From assembly GCA_018697195.1 (NCBI GenBank), contig CM031858.1, forward strand, positions 82,475,410-82,539,409: a stretch of 64,000 bases of DNA. Direction: 5' to 3'. Shown here piece after piece: positions 10,501 to 24,819 of this stretch; within the stretch, counting starts at the first letter, position 1, and every line of letters starts with the position of its first letter. Position numbers and translations under genes: made by a program. Under the pieces are notes generated by a model. It saw only the letters and a list, made by a program, of their open reading frames with translations, was not told the origin of the DNA and did not search any database. The DNA comes from Certhia americana. Lineage: Eukaryota; Chordata; Aves; Passeriformes; Certhiidae.

Positions 10501-13500
10501 CCAAAATTCCTATGCATACTTAGCAGTCCATCTCCTTATAAACAGTTTAGTTTGTGTTTGAGGAAAGCAAAGAAAATATATGTAGCAGATATGATCAGAC
10601 CCAGCTCAGATTTTCTGATGAAATAAATGGTTTACTGATGCAACAAGCTGTTTGTACCCCATATGGTTCATTCTGGTAAATTTTTGAAGTCCTGATTTTC
10701 CATCAGAAGGTTCACAGCAAAATACTGCATTTCAGCTTGATTTGATTCTAACCAGAATGGTTTCTGTGTTGCCTTGTGAGTTCTGTACTTCTGCCTTTTA
10801 GTATTTCCTTGGGGTATGGATACAACGTTTTTAGAGAATCACAGGAGTGGTGGGATGTCATCCTTTCAAGAATACTGAAATATCTGAGCAATGGATGTGA
10901 AGGCAGAGCCGACCACCTTCTATTAATAACACTCATCCAATCCACATCTGCAGCATCACAGCTGTGAGGAGAAAGAGGGAGGAAACTCTTGGCAAATGCT
11001 GGGAAAGAATATATAAACACCTGTGAAGGTTTTTAACCCTTTTAACTCTTGACTGCAGAAGATGAGGACAACAGAAAATTATTTGCACAGAATTTGGGAA
11101 ATTAGGAAAACAAAATTACTGCCTGCATTATCAGAATTCTTCCAACAGAATTAATTTTTTTTTCTTGTTTGAGAAACTTGGCTAGATCTTCCAAATAAAA
11201 AGCATTTCCTCACCATAAAAGAGACTACAATCCATAAGGTGTTTGAATTTTGTTGAATTTTTTTTTCCTAATTTCAGGCAAATCTTACCATTTCTGAAGA
11301 ACTGGTGAGAATGGGTTTTGTTTGGGTTTTAACTTATGTTTTTATATTTTACACCTGATCTGTAGGGCTGAGCCATCCCATCTGGACATAACGCCTACAG
11401 ATAAATCACGTCTAAATTGGCCCAACAGAAAATGTAATGGAAAATTATGCAATACAGCTACTGATTCTACCAGAAAAGCAGATTTAAACAGGCATTTCCT
11501 AAAGTGAGTGGAGTAATATATTGATCTAAAATCAGAAAATGCAATTACACTAAGCCACTTGAGACCTGAAAAACAATATGAGACCTTAACTCACATGCTA
11601 ACTTTTACAATGTGTGACCCAAGCGCCAAGAAAAAAACATAATAGCAGCACAATCATTCATAATGAGCAACAATGTCTGCATTAAGTATTTAAAGGAATA
11701 CTAGGAAATACTTTTTTAATAAGAACATTTCTACCCAATATGAGAGAAAAATCAGAAATCAAGACTGTATTATTATAGTAAGTGCCCACTTGCAGCAGTA
11801 CTGGCTACAGTCTCATTTTGCTCAAATATCAGTGACTGGTTTAAATTGCAAGTCTGAAAATTTGCCTGATCATTAAGTGTTTCAACTATATAAATTAAAA
11901 ATAATCTTTTTCTCCCCTTTTTAATAAAGCCATTGCTGCAAGGGGAGGGCAGGATAAAAGAAGAGGGGTTTTGAAATTAATCTCTTTTTCTTTCCAAAAT
12001 GCACAGAAACTTCCATATTAGTCAAAAGCCAAATACATATAAAAAAAATCACTGTACTTTGAAGATAGTATATCTGTAGATCCTCTAGTGCCATTATGGG
12101 TCATATTTCAGGGCTCTGGAATAATTTTCTTAAAGTCCTTCCAGCACTGCATAGGGATCTTGGTGGAGGAAAGCTTCTGGCTGCAAAGCCCCTGCAGCAC
12201 TGGAGGGACCCTGGAAGAGATTTGCACTCCAAGAGTGGTAAAAGCTCTTTTTGTGCCAGAGATCTAATTTAGGGCTAGAGACACACAGTGTCCATGCCAT
12301 TCAATTCTACTTGCCACCTTATTGCAGTCAAAAATTCAAATGTTGGACTTAAACTTGACAACTCCAAAAGTTAGGAAGACTCTTGATAGAGCTAAGTAGA
12401 TGCAAAGAATTGTCTATCAAGTTTTTGACTCTTGTTTGGAGCCCTCAAGGATGGAAAAAGAAAAGAAAAGAATTGTGTAATATATCAAATTATGATCCTG
12501 ATTTATCCAGAAACAAAAACTGGCACAAAATAGGGAAATTGTGTACTGGTTTCAAAATGAGAAATGACTACACTTTTTCTGAAGCAAAATAAAGCCTAAC
12601 ATTCAGATATGTTTTATAAATATTCAGGAAAAGGGCCAACAATTTTGATCTGGCACTGCTTGCATTTGTCTCTGTGCAGCAAGAGAAGCAACCTCTTATG
12701 ACTGTAGAGAGGAATTGGTGCCAGCAAGACTCTCAAACTCTTTGCTTTTTGCAGCTCAGGAACTGGCAGCAATGCTCTGTTCCTGCTGTGATGTTCAAGT
12801 GACAGACATGGCCTGCCATACGTCTTAACTCGTATGCTGGCCTGCAGAGTTGCTTTCTAACTACTGCTTTTTTCAAAAGTGGTGTTTTTCTTGTGGTTCC
12901 CAGCTGTGAAGAGGCAGCATGAAGCAAGAGCAGTCTTTGTGGTAATGGCTGCAATGTTACCTGAGCTGCATAACTAACACTTCCTCTCACCACCTCCAAG
13001 TTCTCCAGAAGCCAAACAAATGCAGCACCCAGTCCCTCCAGGAGATTTTTCCCATTCCCAGAGCATTCAGTTACTCCAAGTTATCTTCATCCTACAGCTA
13101 CCAAGCAGGCCTAGAAAAGATTGCCTCCCACAGCCAGATACATCCCACACCTGTAGCAACTCATGCTACCAAACCACCTACTGATCTACTCCCCATATGT
13201 CTGCCCATTTCTCCAAGGAAGGCAGCTACCAGCTTTCCTGTTCCACACGCATGGGCGTGCTCTCAATCCTACCCTAACACTGCACTTGCAGGTTGAGTTA
13301 ATTAAAGGCTAACACTTGGCACATATCAATCTGCAACATGCCTCAATGAGTTTGAGAAACTGTCCCATGTGGAGCCACACAGAACTTGGTAGATCTGTTA
13401 ACAACAGAAAACAGATGGTAATAGTGCTTTTCAAAGGATCTTAAAGAAAAGCTCCTGAGACAAGAACAGGATTTCAGTTGCTACAAATGCTGTAGGCTAG

Positions 13501-15003
13501 GATTTTGAACAAATTGTTGAAAAGCATCCACAAGCCTTCAGCCATTTAAGAACCCCTTGCCAGATCAGATATCTGAAATTCTGCTCACAGCACTTCCTGG
13601 GGTTATCAGGGAATATTCTTCTCTCTGTTTTCCTTGGCCAGGCTGGTTTGCTAGTGCCTTGTATTTTTGCTTCTCCTTGCCCTTTGGCTCTTCTTCAACT
13701 TCCATTAACAGCTTGGATAGAAAGAAGCCGAATACTTTCTTATATTGTGTCGGCTTCCAGCTCTGATGTTTAGAGACACTTTGGGAACCTTACAAACTGG
13801 AGAGTGGGCTTAAGAGGATGCTCTTTCCAAGAGTTATCTGGAGGTGACTGGACCTCAAATGGGCCACCTCTTGGTGCTGTTGCTGCTGCTTCTGAAGTTG
13901 CTCCACTACTCTGGCTTGCATATGAATTGGTGCAAGAGAGGAGAAGCTGTTAACTGAGCAAGAAGATGTATTATTCATGGCTCTGACTGATTTTGGAGTG
14001 GGCTCAAAGTGCTGTCAATAGCTGGTGGTAAATAGCCAAAAAATGAAAAATGAACCTTTTTTGGGCTGTGTCAGCAGTATCAATCACAGCAGCATCCAAA
14101 ACCCATGAAATAGGTACAGCACATTTCTGACTGCTGATGTTCAAGCAGAGTATATTTTAAATGGACATAAAAATCAGGACATATCACCTTAAGCTCATTT
14201 GCCTATTTACACTGGTTTTACATACTATACAAAAATGGAGGGTTTTTAACATGTATCTTGTTTTTCTCAATCGTTTCTTTTCCTACTTACAAATGCTTAG
14301 GTTTGTTTTAGTGTGGTGCTTTTTTCTGAATGCTTAGGTTTAATTTTCAGGATGGACAAATATTTATTATGGTATGAAACCTAGATCTGTTATACTGGAG
14401 GGTACTATGGAGAGGCACAGCTGGAGGTATTAACTGATTTTAACTTTGCTACAGAGCAATGCCAAATGCAGAGTTTTTGCCTTCAATATTTCAGTTCAGA
14501 AACCAAACCAAACCAAACAAATGTAAGTACAGGAAAACCTCAGCATCTCTCAGGAATTTTAAAAATGTCTCTTAAATTGTCTGTTTCTGAAAAACAGAAA
14601 AAGAGCCCTTGTAAACTACTGTGGAGGTCCACATGAGAGACATAAAATAGACAGAACACTGATGAGGGGTGTGACTATTTGGGCAGTGAGTTTTCTTCAA
14701 AGGTAATCAAGCCTATATTTCATGCAAAACCAGTATGTTGGTGACAGTCTCAATCTGGATTTCTTGGGCTTACTGTTGTGTAAAAGAAACCACTAAGAGT
14801 GATAATTGTGAACATTTAAGGAAATGCTATTCCTCAATTCTTTGTGCAGGTCTTGGAGAAGAATAGAGAATACAGTACAGATAAAATGTGGATTATTCTA
14901 ACACAGAGTACATGCTAAAAATCTCCTTTAATAGATGGATTTAAAATATTCCTTTAATAGGTTTTGGAGAAAAATTCACAAATTTTAAGTTGAAATCATT
15001 GAA
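7566..15003. other. About 7.4 kb of non-coding DNA without recognised transposons
   Basis: No CR1, LTR or gene was recognised. It holds a long pyrimidine tract (8451-8490), a short (AAC)n near 8085, a (CCAAA)n scrap near 14505, and two stretches that look constrained (about 9060-9330 and 10120-10250, see findings). The largest open frames are 90 codons (9341-9613 and 10748-11020, both minus) with no recognisable product. Confidence 0.5.
8451..8490. repeat. T-rich pyrimidine tract
   Basis: Forty bases of T with three interspersed C's before a final C, followed directly by CAG. It resembles a polypyrimidine tract plus 3' splice acceptor on the plus strand, but no branch-and-exon context supports an exon. 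Confidence 0.85.
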
Positions 15004-15034
15004 TTTCTTTTTTTTTTTTTTTTTCCTTTTTTTT
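15004..15034. repeat. T-rich pyrimidine tract
   Basis: Mostly T with a CC interruption, then gcttag. Another acceptor-like arrangement without a supported exon downstream. Confidence 0.85.
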
Positions 15035-18000
15035 GCTTAGCAACCAGCATTATGAACAAAATCACTATGTCTATTTTCATGCCTTTAAATTTTAGCCTTG
15101 CTTTTAAGGTGAAAACATAATTCATATATCTAATTAATCTTTTATAGCAACTCTTAAAACTATTCTCTTAATTGAACTTCAAAATAGTTTACTTGCATTT
15201 CCTTCAATGCTTATCTCTCTTCTAATAATCTTGGACTTTTTTTCTTTTAATTCTGTATTAATCAGTTAGTAACTTCTTTTTATATCTTAGTTTGGGAATT
15301 ATTTAAGCAAAATCCTATTGTCATTAATGGAAGACTTGATGCTCCAATATTATTTTTATGCCTGTTATTTATACAGTGAGCAAGCTTCTTGCTCCTCATT
15401 GTACGGTATAAAATACTAATATACTAATTTCTAAAGCATTTAGTACAAACATGTACCAACATACAGTATAAAAATCTGTAATTAGAGTGCTGCTTCTTTT
15501 TCTTTGGAGCTGTATTAATAAGCATAATATTAAATTATTATACTAAGAAATTAGCTTCTTACAAGTCCTCTGCTAATAAGAATTTTGAATCCTGTGTGGG
15601 AATTCATATCTAAGTGGATGCAAGTAATTAGCTTCAGATTCTAGTTTCAGTTTAGCATTCAAATCCAATGAGCTTCAGTGGGAACCTTAGACCTAGGACT
15701 GAAATTGTTCACAGTGCTTGACAGATTTGTCAGCCATTAATTTTGCATAGACTGTGCCTATGAAACTAGGTTCTCATCTTAGACCAAAGTTTGGTCTTTT
15801 TTACAGTTTGGGAATTTTATTATAAGGATTAAGGTATTAGAGAAAATGCTGGGAGTAGCTCTTCATGTATGGCAGCTTTAGAATTACTTTGCTGCCCATC
15901 TTTATTTGAAAACCCCCTCCTGAAGCAGAGGGAGGCAGCTGATGGGCAGTGTTGATGCACATGGTGTGCTCAGCAGCATCCTGCTCCATGTTGCAGCCCC
16001 TGGAGCACCCCCCAGCCCCGGGTTCTATCCAGCTTCCTGCTCCACCCAGCTCTGGGACTAGGCCAGCTTGGGGATGAGATTGCTTAGCCCACCTGAGTCC
16101 TAGACTTTCTTCCATACCATTGACTTCCCCCATAAGCTCCCTTGTTCTGTAGCTCCAGAGAACTCCTGCTCTTCACTCTGCTCTTGCCCTCCATGCTGGG
16201 GAGGTTTGGGATGCTCCCATTCCTCTCTTGATCCATCCAGTGTCTTCTCTATACCAAGGGTGTGTTTTTCTTTCTTTTCCTTGCCTCCCCTCAATCTCTT
16301 CCCTGCCCTCCTGGGGAGCAGGCATACTGAGCCAACAGGGCATGCAGCTGAGGCTGTAGCTGAGCTAGAAAGTGTCACGGGCTTCCTGGAAACACAAATT
16401 GATCTACAAATGTTTGTGAGGAGTCCTGAACCTCTGGCTGTGCGAAACTTAACGGGTTATTTATCATGTCCAGACACATATTTAACAAAGGAACCTTTTC
16501 AAATTAATAAGAAAGGGCCTTGTGCTCATTTGAAAATGGCTTACATATATAAAATATGAACTTGACAGAATTTAACATGTGTAACAATAATAATATTTCT
16601 ACAGCCTGTTTGTTTAAATTATTTTAAAGGGCTTTTGCAATCAGTACTTATGGTTTAGAAATCTCTTGTTGGTAGCACCTTCAATTCATGGCTGAGGAAA
16701 TCTAAAGCACTTAGAAGAAAACTTTTTTTTTATTCACCTAATTTAAAAATTAAGTGAAAATAGTATTTTCCTTAAAATTAATAGCATGAAGACAAAGTGG
16801 GCAAACACTACAAAAACAAAGGGCAATATTTTGTATCTGAGATGATACTCTTTAGATACAACTTAATATTTGGATGAAAAACATAAAGAAGTTTAATAAA
16901 ATGCTAGATAGTTGTATACATATTCTTATATATATAAACAATTAATTACATGTAGTTTTTATTAGACTATGTCATTGCAGTGTGGTGTGTGGCAAATTAA
17001 ACAATGCAAAAAGATTTGAACTGCATGTGCCACATTGTCCCAAGATAAAAATCAAAGTTCTGTCTCTTCCAAAGCAAATTACTGCAGAAAAGCATTACAG
17101 GGACTATCTTGGTCAGAACAGTAAGATACAGTGACATTCTTCACTGTTACAGAAAATCAGTACAATTTCATTACCCTGCCTCCCTGCAGGGCAGCTTGAT
17201 GCACTTACATTAAAGTCTCCATCTCTTACCTGTTTCCTTAAATGCTTGCTGTGTATGTCTTCAGGGTTCTACCCTAATTTTAGCTACAAATAACCCTCTA
17301 GCTTTATAAAAAAACTCATTTCAGAATTGTCTTACTGTATTTTTTCATGTGTTTAAGAAACAAGACCACCTTGAAATAAAATGGGGTTTAGTTTAAGAGC
17401 TTTAGCAGTGTCATGCTTATCTTATAACATCTTTGCTTACCAATGACTTTTTTTCTCTGAGTTTCTTGCTGTCTTAGATAAGAACCCTTGTTAGTTCTGC
17501 TGCTTGTTTTACTGTTTTGTTAAGGCCATAATAAAATGAACATTCAATGAAGGACAATAATGAAGATGCACCATCGTCCCTGAGTTGCACCAACATAAAC
17601 TGAGATAGAAAACAAAAATAAGAAGCAATTGTGGAAGGACAGAGGAAGGACAGCAGCCCTTAAAATGGTTCTACAGATAAGAGAAACAATCTCAAACTGA
17701 TCTTCTGAATCATTATCATTGCAATAGTTCATACCACACAAGATTAATGTTTATTCTTTACAGTAGTGGAAAAGGCTAAAAGAAAATACACATTTTTTCC
17801 ATATACAACCAATAATTTAGTAACCCACTTTTACAGCATCTGCATATTGGCTTTGCTCTAGTATTTTATGCAGATATCAATCTGTTTTAAAATAATGATA
17901 TAATTTTCTAAGTTCCATTTGTGTGTGTCAGATTTAATGTTCACATCAATGACAACTTGAAAAAATTAGGGACTAGCCTTCTCTGTAGAAAAAATATTTA

Positions 18001-21000
18001 ATGCAAAACAACACCACAAAGTTCCACATGCTGTTCTGTATTATGATTCAGTACATAGCAGGTAAGGACACTTAACAAAGTAAAATATAGTTCAGTTCTT
18101 TGGGCTGCTTTCCTTCTCTGGTCTGCTGAATACATCACCAGTTAGCAGAATTGAAAGCACATATTTTTGTATGAGTGGCCCAAAAGCTAAAATTCCTTCA
18201 CCTTTCACAAAATAAAATGGTAGCAGTGATACCCACCCAGACCGTGATCAGGCGAATTTCCTGAACTTGTGGTATTTTGAAGGGAAAAGATGGGGAATGT
18301 AGCTAAAATGTTTTAAAGGTGCACTCAAATCTCAGGGCTTAATTTGAGCCTGTTTTTCAGCTAAGTAATAAACAGCTGTAAAAGTCAGCAAGTCTGCTGC
18401 TTCATGGAGGAGAAACTAGAAATATGAAGTCTAATAATTTTCTAAGCATAACTTGTTCTGTTTACACACATAAACCTGAGTAAACTTTTTTTCCAGCTGT
18501 TCTCTATATCCTTGAGAAAAGCTGTATCCCATGTACTGCAGAGTAACATACTTGGAGATCAAATTATCATTTTAAGTAACCAACAATAGCTGCATAAAAG
18601 TTGCATATCATGTAAGCAGATTGAGGCTTGTGGCCAACATTTGCTGTGCACAGATTTTCCTTGAGATGAAGGGGGTAGAAAGTATCTTTCTTTATAGCTG
18701 TTTTCTTCCAGTCCAACTAGAACAACAATTGTGGTGGCCACAGCAGACAGAAGGGTAACTACTAAATGCATTCTGCATGCAAAAGAACAATTCCTGTTTA
18801 TGTCAGACTGATTGGGGGTGCTGTGAAGGAGCATGGCTGGTTCCTGCTTCACAGCTGGGCTGGCCCAGAGACACAATCTGCCTCATTGCTGTTTTGGCTG
18901 TGTGTAAACCAGCATATGTCCTTTGCCTGACTAGAACCACTGCACACCACAAAAATAATGCCACTGAAATACAATGTGCACAATCTGGTGTCAACAGGAC
19001 AGGTAATCTTTAACATCACTGCATACTGACGAGGACCTGCTGTAACACATCCAGGTCTCTTCATAGGAATACTGTTTTACCAGCAGAAATGAAGACCAGC
19101 TTGACGTAGTCACAACTTGTCCCTCTGGTCTCATGACAGCTCATGCTACTGGTCCACATGTTCAAACACATTCAGAAGCTGGAAGATACATGCATACCCT
19201 TTTCCTGTTGTCCCCAAAGGTATTCATTTGGATGACACTGTTATATTTTTTCTTGCCTGTTTAGTCTCTTTTGGATTCAGAGTGTTCCAGGAACTTGTGA
19301 ACATTGCTTTACTTCAGGTTATACTTCTGGTAAAAGTCCCATACCTTTAACTCTAATACTTTATTTTATTGCTCTTGTATAATATGATTTATGTCACACT
19401 TGTATTAGAACTGAGATGAAAGCAGACACTGCAATAGCCTCAAGCATTTTGATAAAGGGGATCCTCTTGTTAAAACCAGAGGAGAAATGCTTTCAATTCT
19501 GCCCTTGATGTGTGGCACCAGTCTTTCTTCCTTACATAATCAAAGTAGGAAGAAATGAGTGAAAAAGTTAGGAAATAATGAAATACATTACCTAGAAAAG
19601 AAAGAAGTACAGTGAAATTAAAAACAAATAAACATTCTGTGCACCACAGTGTAAGAAACATGGAATGACAAGATTTTTAAGCTAGCAAAATCCCAGGAAG
19701 GAGTCTAATTTCCATTTTACATCTGATATGTCAATTTTGGTTTGTCATTTTTATTTGGATTATCCTGAAGCCTCTACCCAAGGAGGGTAATTTTATTTTG
19801 TTTATGTGAACATCATCTTCAGGACATCCATATAAAGACAATGCCACTCATTCTGTTCAAAAAGTAGTAAGAAGTTAGCTTAGAAGAAAGAAAACAGGAG
19901 AGGAAAATATTGAACCATGTTGCTTTATATCAAAAGTCAGTGTAAAATGCATTACGTACTTTATTCACAATGTTCTTACTGAGTCTATGGAAAAAATGAA
20001 ATAAAACTAGCTACAGATGAATCCCAACTACCTGGAGCAGAATATTTTAGATTAATGAGTAATACAACCTTCTTTTTCAAAAACTAATTTTATGAACAAT
20101 ATATAAATAAGTAAAAGGGATTATTCAGCTTCATTTGGTATTGATAAATTTTCAGGAATTAGTCATCTGATTAAGTGTACAGGATATTAGTTCCAGACTG
20201 TGATTTATCTGAAGTACACCAAGCAGGATGGGATTCTTGGTGCTCTGACTAGGAAAAGACTCTGTACCAAGATAACAACTTCTTTTATTTGCTACCCTCT
20301 TGGCTTGTGTTGAGGTCAAAAGCAGCATATTGGACCTACTGTCCTCAGCAGACTCTTCTTTAGTATGGAAAGCTGGGAACCTACTGCCCCAAGAGTCCTT
20401 TTGTCACTATGGTGTTGCTTAATTCATCACCTTCTCCTCATATCAAGTGTGAGGGATTTTTTAGAGCCTTAAAAGTGCCAGTTACAGATGCACAAAAAGG
20501 GTGTGGTGAGTTTACTTTGGATATGGTGACCTCTCTATGCCTTGCAGAAAGTCAGTGAGCTTACTCAATCTCTAAATAAGCCCAGAAGATTTTAAACGCC
20601 TCCTATGGCGTAAACAAGAGAAGAAGATATCTCTCCCAGCAGAGATGAATTGCAGCTGCACACAGGCATCTCCTCTGGGGAATGTGGAGGATGACTCTCA
20701 GAAGAATTACAGCTTGTATAAGCATAATGTGAATGCATTGTATGACATAGAGCCATTTCTTGTTGATTTACACTTTTTTTTATGGTAATGAGATACATCT
20801 CCTTTTAGTCCTCCTTCTTCCATGGGTTCAGAGGTTGGGAGTATTTCTCTTGTATGTAAAGAAAAGTTTCCATCAATAAATGATACTATGTCAATACAGA
20901 GGTATCTTATTGATATCAAATGCAATATCTTAACTGCCTCTCTTCATCCTTGTAAAAATCTTTTAGCAGTTTTGTGCAGCCCTTCAAGCTCTTATTGATG

Positions 21001-24000
21001 TGGATGAAGAATATTAACTGGTTCTACCAGGGTTTTAGACTTGGTCCAGGAGCCACGATAAAAATGCAAACTTTGCACTAAAATGTATTTACTAACTCAC
21101 CTTAAAAGTACATGAGATGGATTCTGAGCTCAACATTGTTGACTGACAGGAGGAGGGAGTGTGAACTCCTGGGCTGTTTTTGGTGTTGCTATTGTGTCAC
21201 CCTGCTGCAAGGAGAGTGAGATACACACCGCCGTGACCGTGTGGTGTGCAGTGCTTGTGCTGCTGCACTGCCTGTAGTGGAGTGCTGCCTGGCTTGAGCC
21301 ACCCCATTCTTTGGGAAAACTATGGTTTCCAAACGTGCTTAGAATTGCACTGGTGTTTGTCACTCTGGTCTTCAGGTATTGGGGAGCTTATTTACACAAA
21401 ACGTCAAATTGTATAGCAATTCAGCCAAACATTTATTATTTTCTTTTTTTTCTACATATAATACTTAGAGCAATATTGTGATCAGGGCAGATGTATATTT
21501 TGGTTTGTAACAAATTGAATAAGGAGACTCTGATTGCTCTGTGCCTTAACCAAATCCGCCTTTGTATTCTTCCTGTGCCAAAACATCTCTTTGTAGGCTG
21601 GAACTTGAGATTTCTTGCCTGTTAAAAACTTTATCAAGAACGTATCCAGTAACATACTGGTATGCTTTCACTGCCAGTACAACGATTAACTATGTTTCAT
21701 GTTCTAAGAGGGAAAATATTCACTATATCATGTTACATATTGTTCATTTGTGGAAGCTGGACTGACAAACCAGAGTGTCTTCGTGCTCATCTTCGTGCAA
21801 GTTTTGCATTACTTCTGGATACTCTGCATGCTTTGGCAGGCCTGCCAAGCCTCTCTAATTCTGTCAGAAAAAAATCCCAACTCTTTGGATTTCAGATTTT
21901 AGATAGATTGGATAGAATGAATCTATAATATAACACTTACCAAGATAATTACTCTTATCATTTAAATGGTGATAAAGTTCCTAGAGAAGCTTGAAAATGA
22001 ATGAAAATTAGAAAGACAGTGAAAAAAATATTCTCACAAAACAAAAAGAAAAGAAAAAAGGAACTTTAATTGCTACTGGAATCCCTCCAATGGCCTTCTA
22101 TGTACCCTATAAAAGGCAGGATGAATATTAAAACCTTTAAAAATTTAGGTCTGAACCAAGAATTGCAGAAGATTCACTGTTTAGATTTCCAATGAGCTGT
22201 AACTTGAATTAACAGAAATTAAATATAACATTTGGACAAAAACTGATGTTTCAGATGATGAAATTGTCTCTATATTTTTTCAGAGAATGATGTAGGTTAT
22301 TCTAGTCCACTAGGACAACATTTGCATGTGTCATTTACCTTCATAGACATCAATGATTTTTAAACAGAAACTGATCTGACACATAGCTCAAAAGGGGTAT
22401 TTTTCAATTGCAACTACATCTAAAAACGTTTCAGCTTTACTTTCACTTCATTCAACTACTGCTCAGGATAAAATACCATTCCTCTACTGTACCAGCTGAA
22501 CAGTCTCAATGCCTGTTTTTTTCATAAACATAAATTTGGCATGTTCACTCTCTCTTCCAAGGTTTTTTCATAAGGCACCAAATCTAATCTGCTCTGAGCC
22601 TTTGAAGGTTTTCAGTGGAAGGTCATGATATCAAGCCTTGAAAACATGAGAGGCAAAGCTTTGCTTATGGCTCTTAATAGCACTCTGATGTCACGTCTTG
22701 TACACAAGGTATTTCTTTAATTACTTACAATGTTTTGGAGTTCTAATTGAAGCAACTTGGTGCAGGGGTACAGTAATTTCTATAGGTGCTGATGCAAGTA
22801 CTTTCTTGAATCAAAAAACTATTAGCTTTAGAACACATTGTTAATTAAATTAGTCATCATTTCATAATTGTGCCACAATCATTGTACTGTATATACACAA
22901 CAAATAAAAGAGTAGGTTTTTAATTGCTCCTATTCATACAATCTGCAGCCATCTTTCATTTCCAAGATGTGAATGAGCAGTAAAGTTGCCTGCCTCTCGT
23001 TAATGCAACTCAAACTGCAAAGAAACTCAAGTTTGTGGGGAAAAAACAGGTACAAGAACAGAAAAGTGGAAAGTAGACCTACAATGCAGTAAGAATGAAA
23101 ATAATAATATCATTCTTCAAAAGTCTTCACCTTTTGCTTGTTTAGGTTCATGTCCCAGTCCAGTAAGGTCTGATTTTAGTCTGATTTAGACAAACCTACA
23201 CATTCTTTTTTGCATCCCCTACCAGTCTCCCATACCATCTCCCTCAGTCTCCTGTCCTCTGGAAACTCAGGAGTCTACATATGTGCCTGGGGTTTTTGGG
23301 TCACTACAGAATTAATTTTAAAACAGAACTGTGTTAAAAACATAATGTAAATAAAGAGAGACCACCTAAAAAACAAAGCTTTTTTTTAAATTTTTTTTTC
23401 AAACTGGGAATTTCATTCACTTAGAAAAATACAAGTTGGACGGCAGAGTCAAGCAAAAAAAGCAATAGGGTTGGAGATGTGTGTTATTTTAAATGAAACT
23501 TAAAGAACTTCACAGGCTAAATGTTTTTTCCCTTTTCCTCCACTTTTCAAATATCAGAAGTATCGTTATAAAATCCAGCATAGGAATTCTTGCTGTGTTG
23601 AAACACATACTGCCTCGTTTTGCAAAAGGCCCATTATAATTAGACATGTATACTTTCTTTTAGGCGTAAGTTAAGGCTAGGGCTTATCTTGTGTTCTGGA
23701 GCAAGGGAAAAAGAGAAATATTCATTGTCCTGCCGTTAAATGCCTCTCCAGCTCTGTCCTGGGTGAGAAGTATGCATGCTGTGGTTACCTGTGTGTGTGT
23801 GTGAGGCAGGGTGTGTGAATGCAGCCATGGGTCAGACCGCAGGTGTGCCCGCAGAGCTTGGCAGTGCAGGTGTGCACCTGTGAGAGGGAGGTGGCCAGTG
23901 AAGGTCAACCCCGGGCTAACCACTGAGCTGGTGAAATTGTCCCTGAGCAAGAGATGGGAGAGTCTCTAAGTGCAGCTCAGGGTGTGAAAGCTGTAGAAAA

Positions 24001-24814
24001 GCAGCTGAAGCGAGCTCTGATCCTTGGCTGGAGCCAGAGATCACACCTTATCTACCGCGTCGCCAAGATGGTTCTTCCCTCCTGTATTTTAGTGTTTAAA
24101 CTTTTCAGAGGCTGTAAAATGTTAGGAGACAAGATGCACAGTGAAGAAAGGGTTAGTCAAAAGTTGTGATAGTTCAAATCATTTAAACCTAAAAAATGGT
24201 AAGCATTGAAGCACATTGTTGTTACAGAGAAATATCACAGATAAACCCAGTTCCCACAAGGATATAGTTGCAGGAACTTGATTTTCCTTTTAAAAATGTT
24301 TTCCCAACTTTAGAAACATCTAGGAGAGATATGGCAAAATTCTGGGCTTTTACTTCTACCTGACTTGTCTAACTCTGTTCTGTCACTTTGAATCCCACGC
24401 TCATCAGGAAATGACAGATATTTTCACAGGCCAAGAAAAACAACAACCACTAGAATAAGAGAAGAGGGAGATTTATAAGATCATTCCAGAAGTATTATTT
24501 AAAGGACTATTTTCCTCTCAAGAAATACATTTTTCAGGGACAGTATGAACCTAGAACAATCTCAAAAACTGAACTATTTTTCACATGTATAGGCCTGAAG
24601 TGTCTCAGAATTGGATGGTCATTTTATATCTTCTTTGTACAACTGTGAAACAAAAATAGGTATAGTCTAAGCATTCTTTTTATTTTTCCTCTCATTGTAG
24701 AATCACTAATAAGGACGTATCTGATTATGCAATGCTGGATAAAACATGGTGGATTACTTAGATTTTAAATAAACAGTGTAAAAAAACCCACGGATTTTGC
24801 TAGCAAAAAGATAA
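15035..24814. other. About 9.8 kb of non-coding DNA without recognised transposons
   Basis: No gene or repeat family was recognised. Notable sub-regions: a pyrimidine- and GC-richer stretch (about 15890-16350) that then passes into a possible conserved element (16371-16700); a perfect 16-bp palindrome at 21833-21848; and a GC-richer patch with several CpGs at about 23750-24080. Open frames reach 117 codons (16206-16559 plus) and 105 codons (18559-18876 minus), none with a known domain. Confidence 0.5.
23791..23803. repeat. Short (GT)n tract
   Basis: Six and a half GT units inside a GC-richer patch. Confidence 0.8.
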
Positions 24815-24819
24815 GGACA
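24815..24819. repeat. Target-site duplication GGACA (left)
   Basis: GGACA lies immediately before the TG start of the LTR and is repeated exactly at 25540-25544. Confidence 0.88.

Noticed and set aside
13230..13255. Small hairpin acacgc/gcgtg
   Set aside because: Five-base arms are expected by chance in 64 kb.
15004..15040. Polypyrimidine tract plus gcttag as a splice acceptor
   Set aside because: Same reasons: low-complexity T run and no supported exon downstream.
20590..20615. Small hairpin acgcc/ggcgt
   Set aside because: Arms are too short to stand out from chance.
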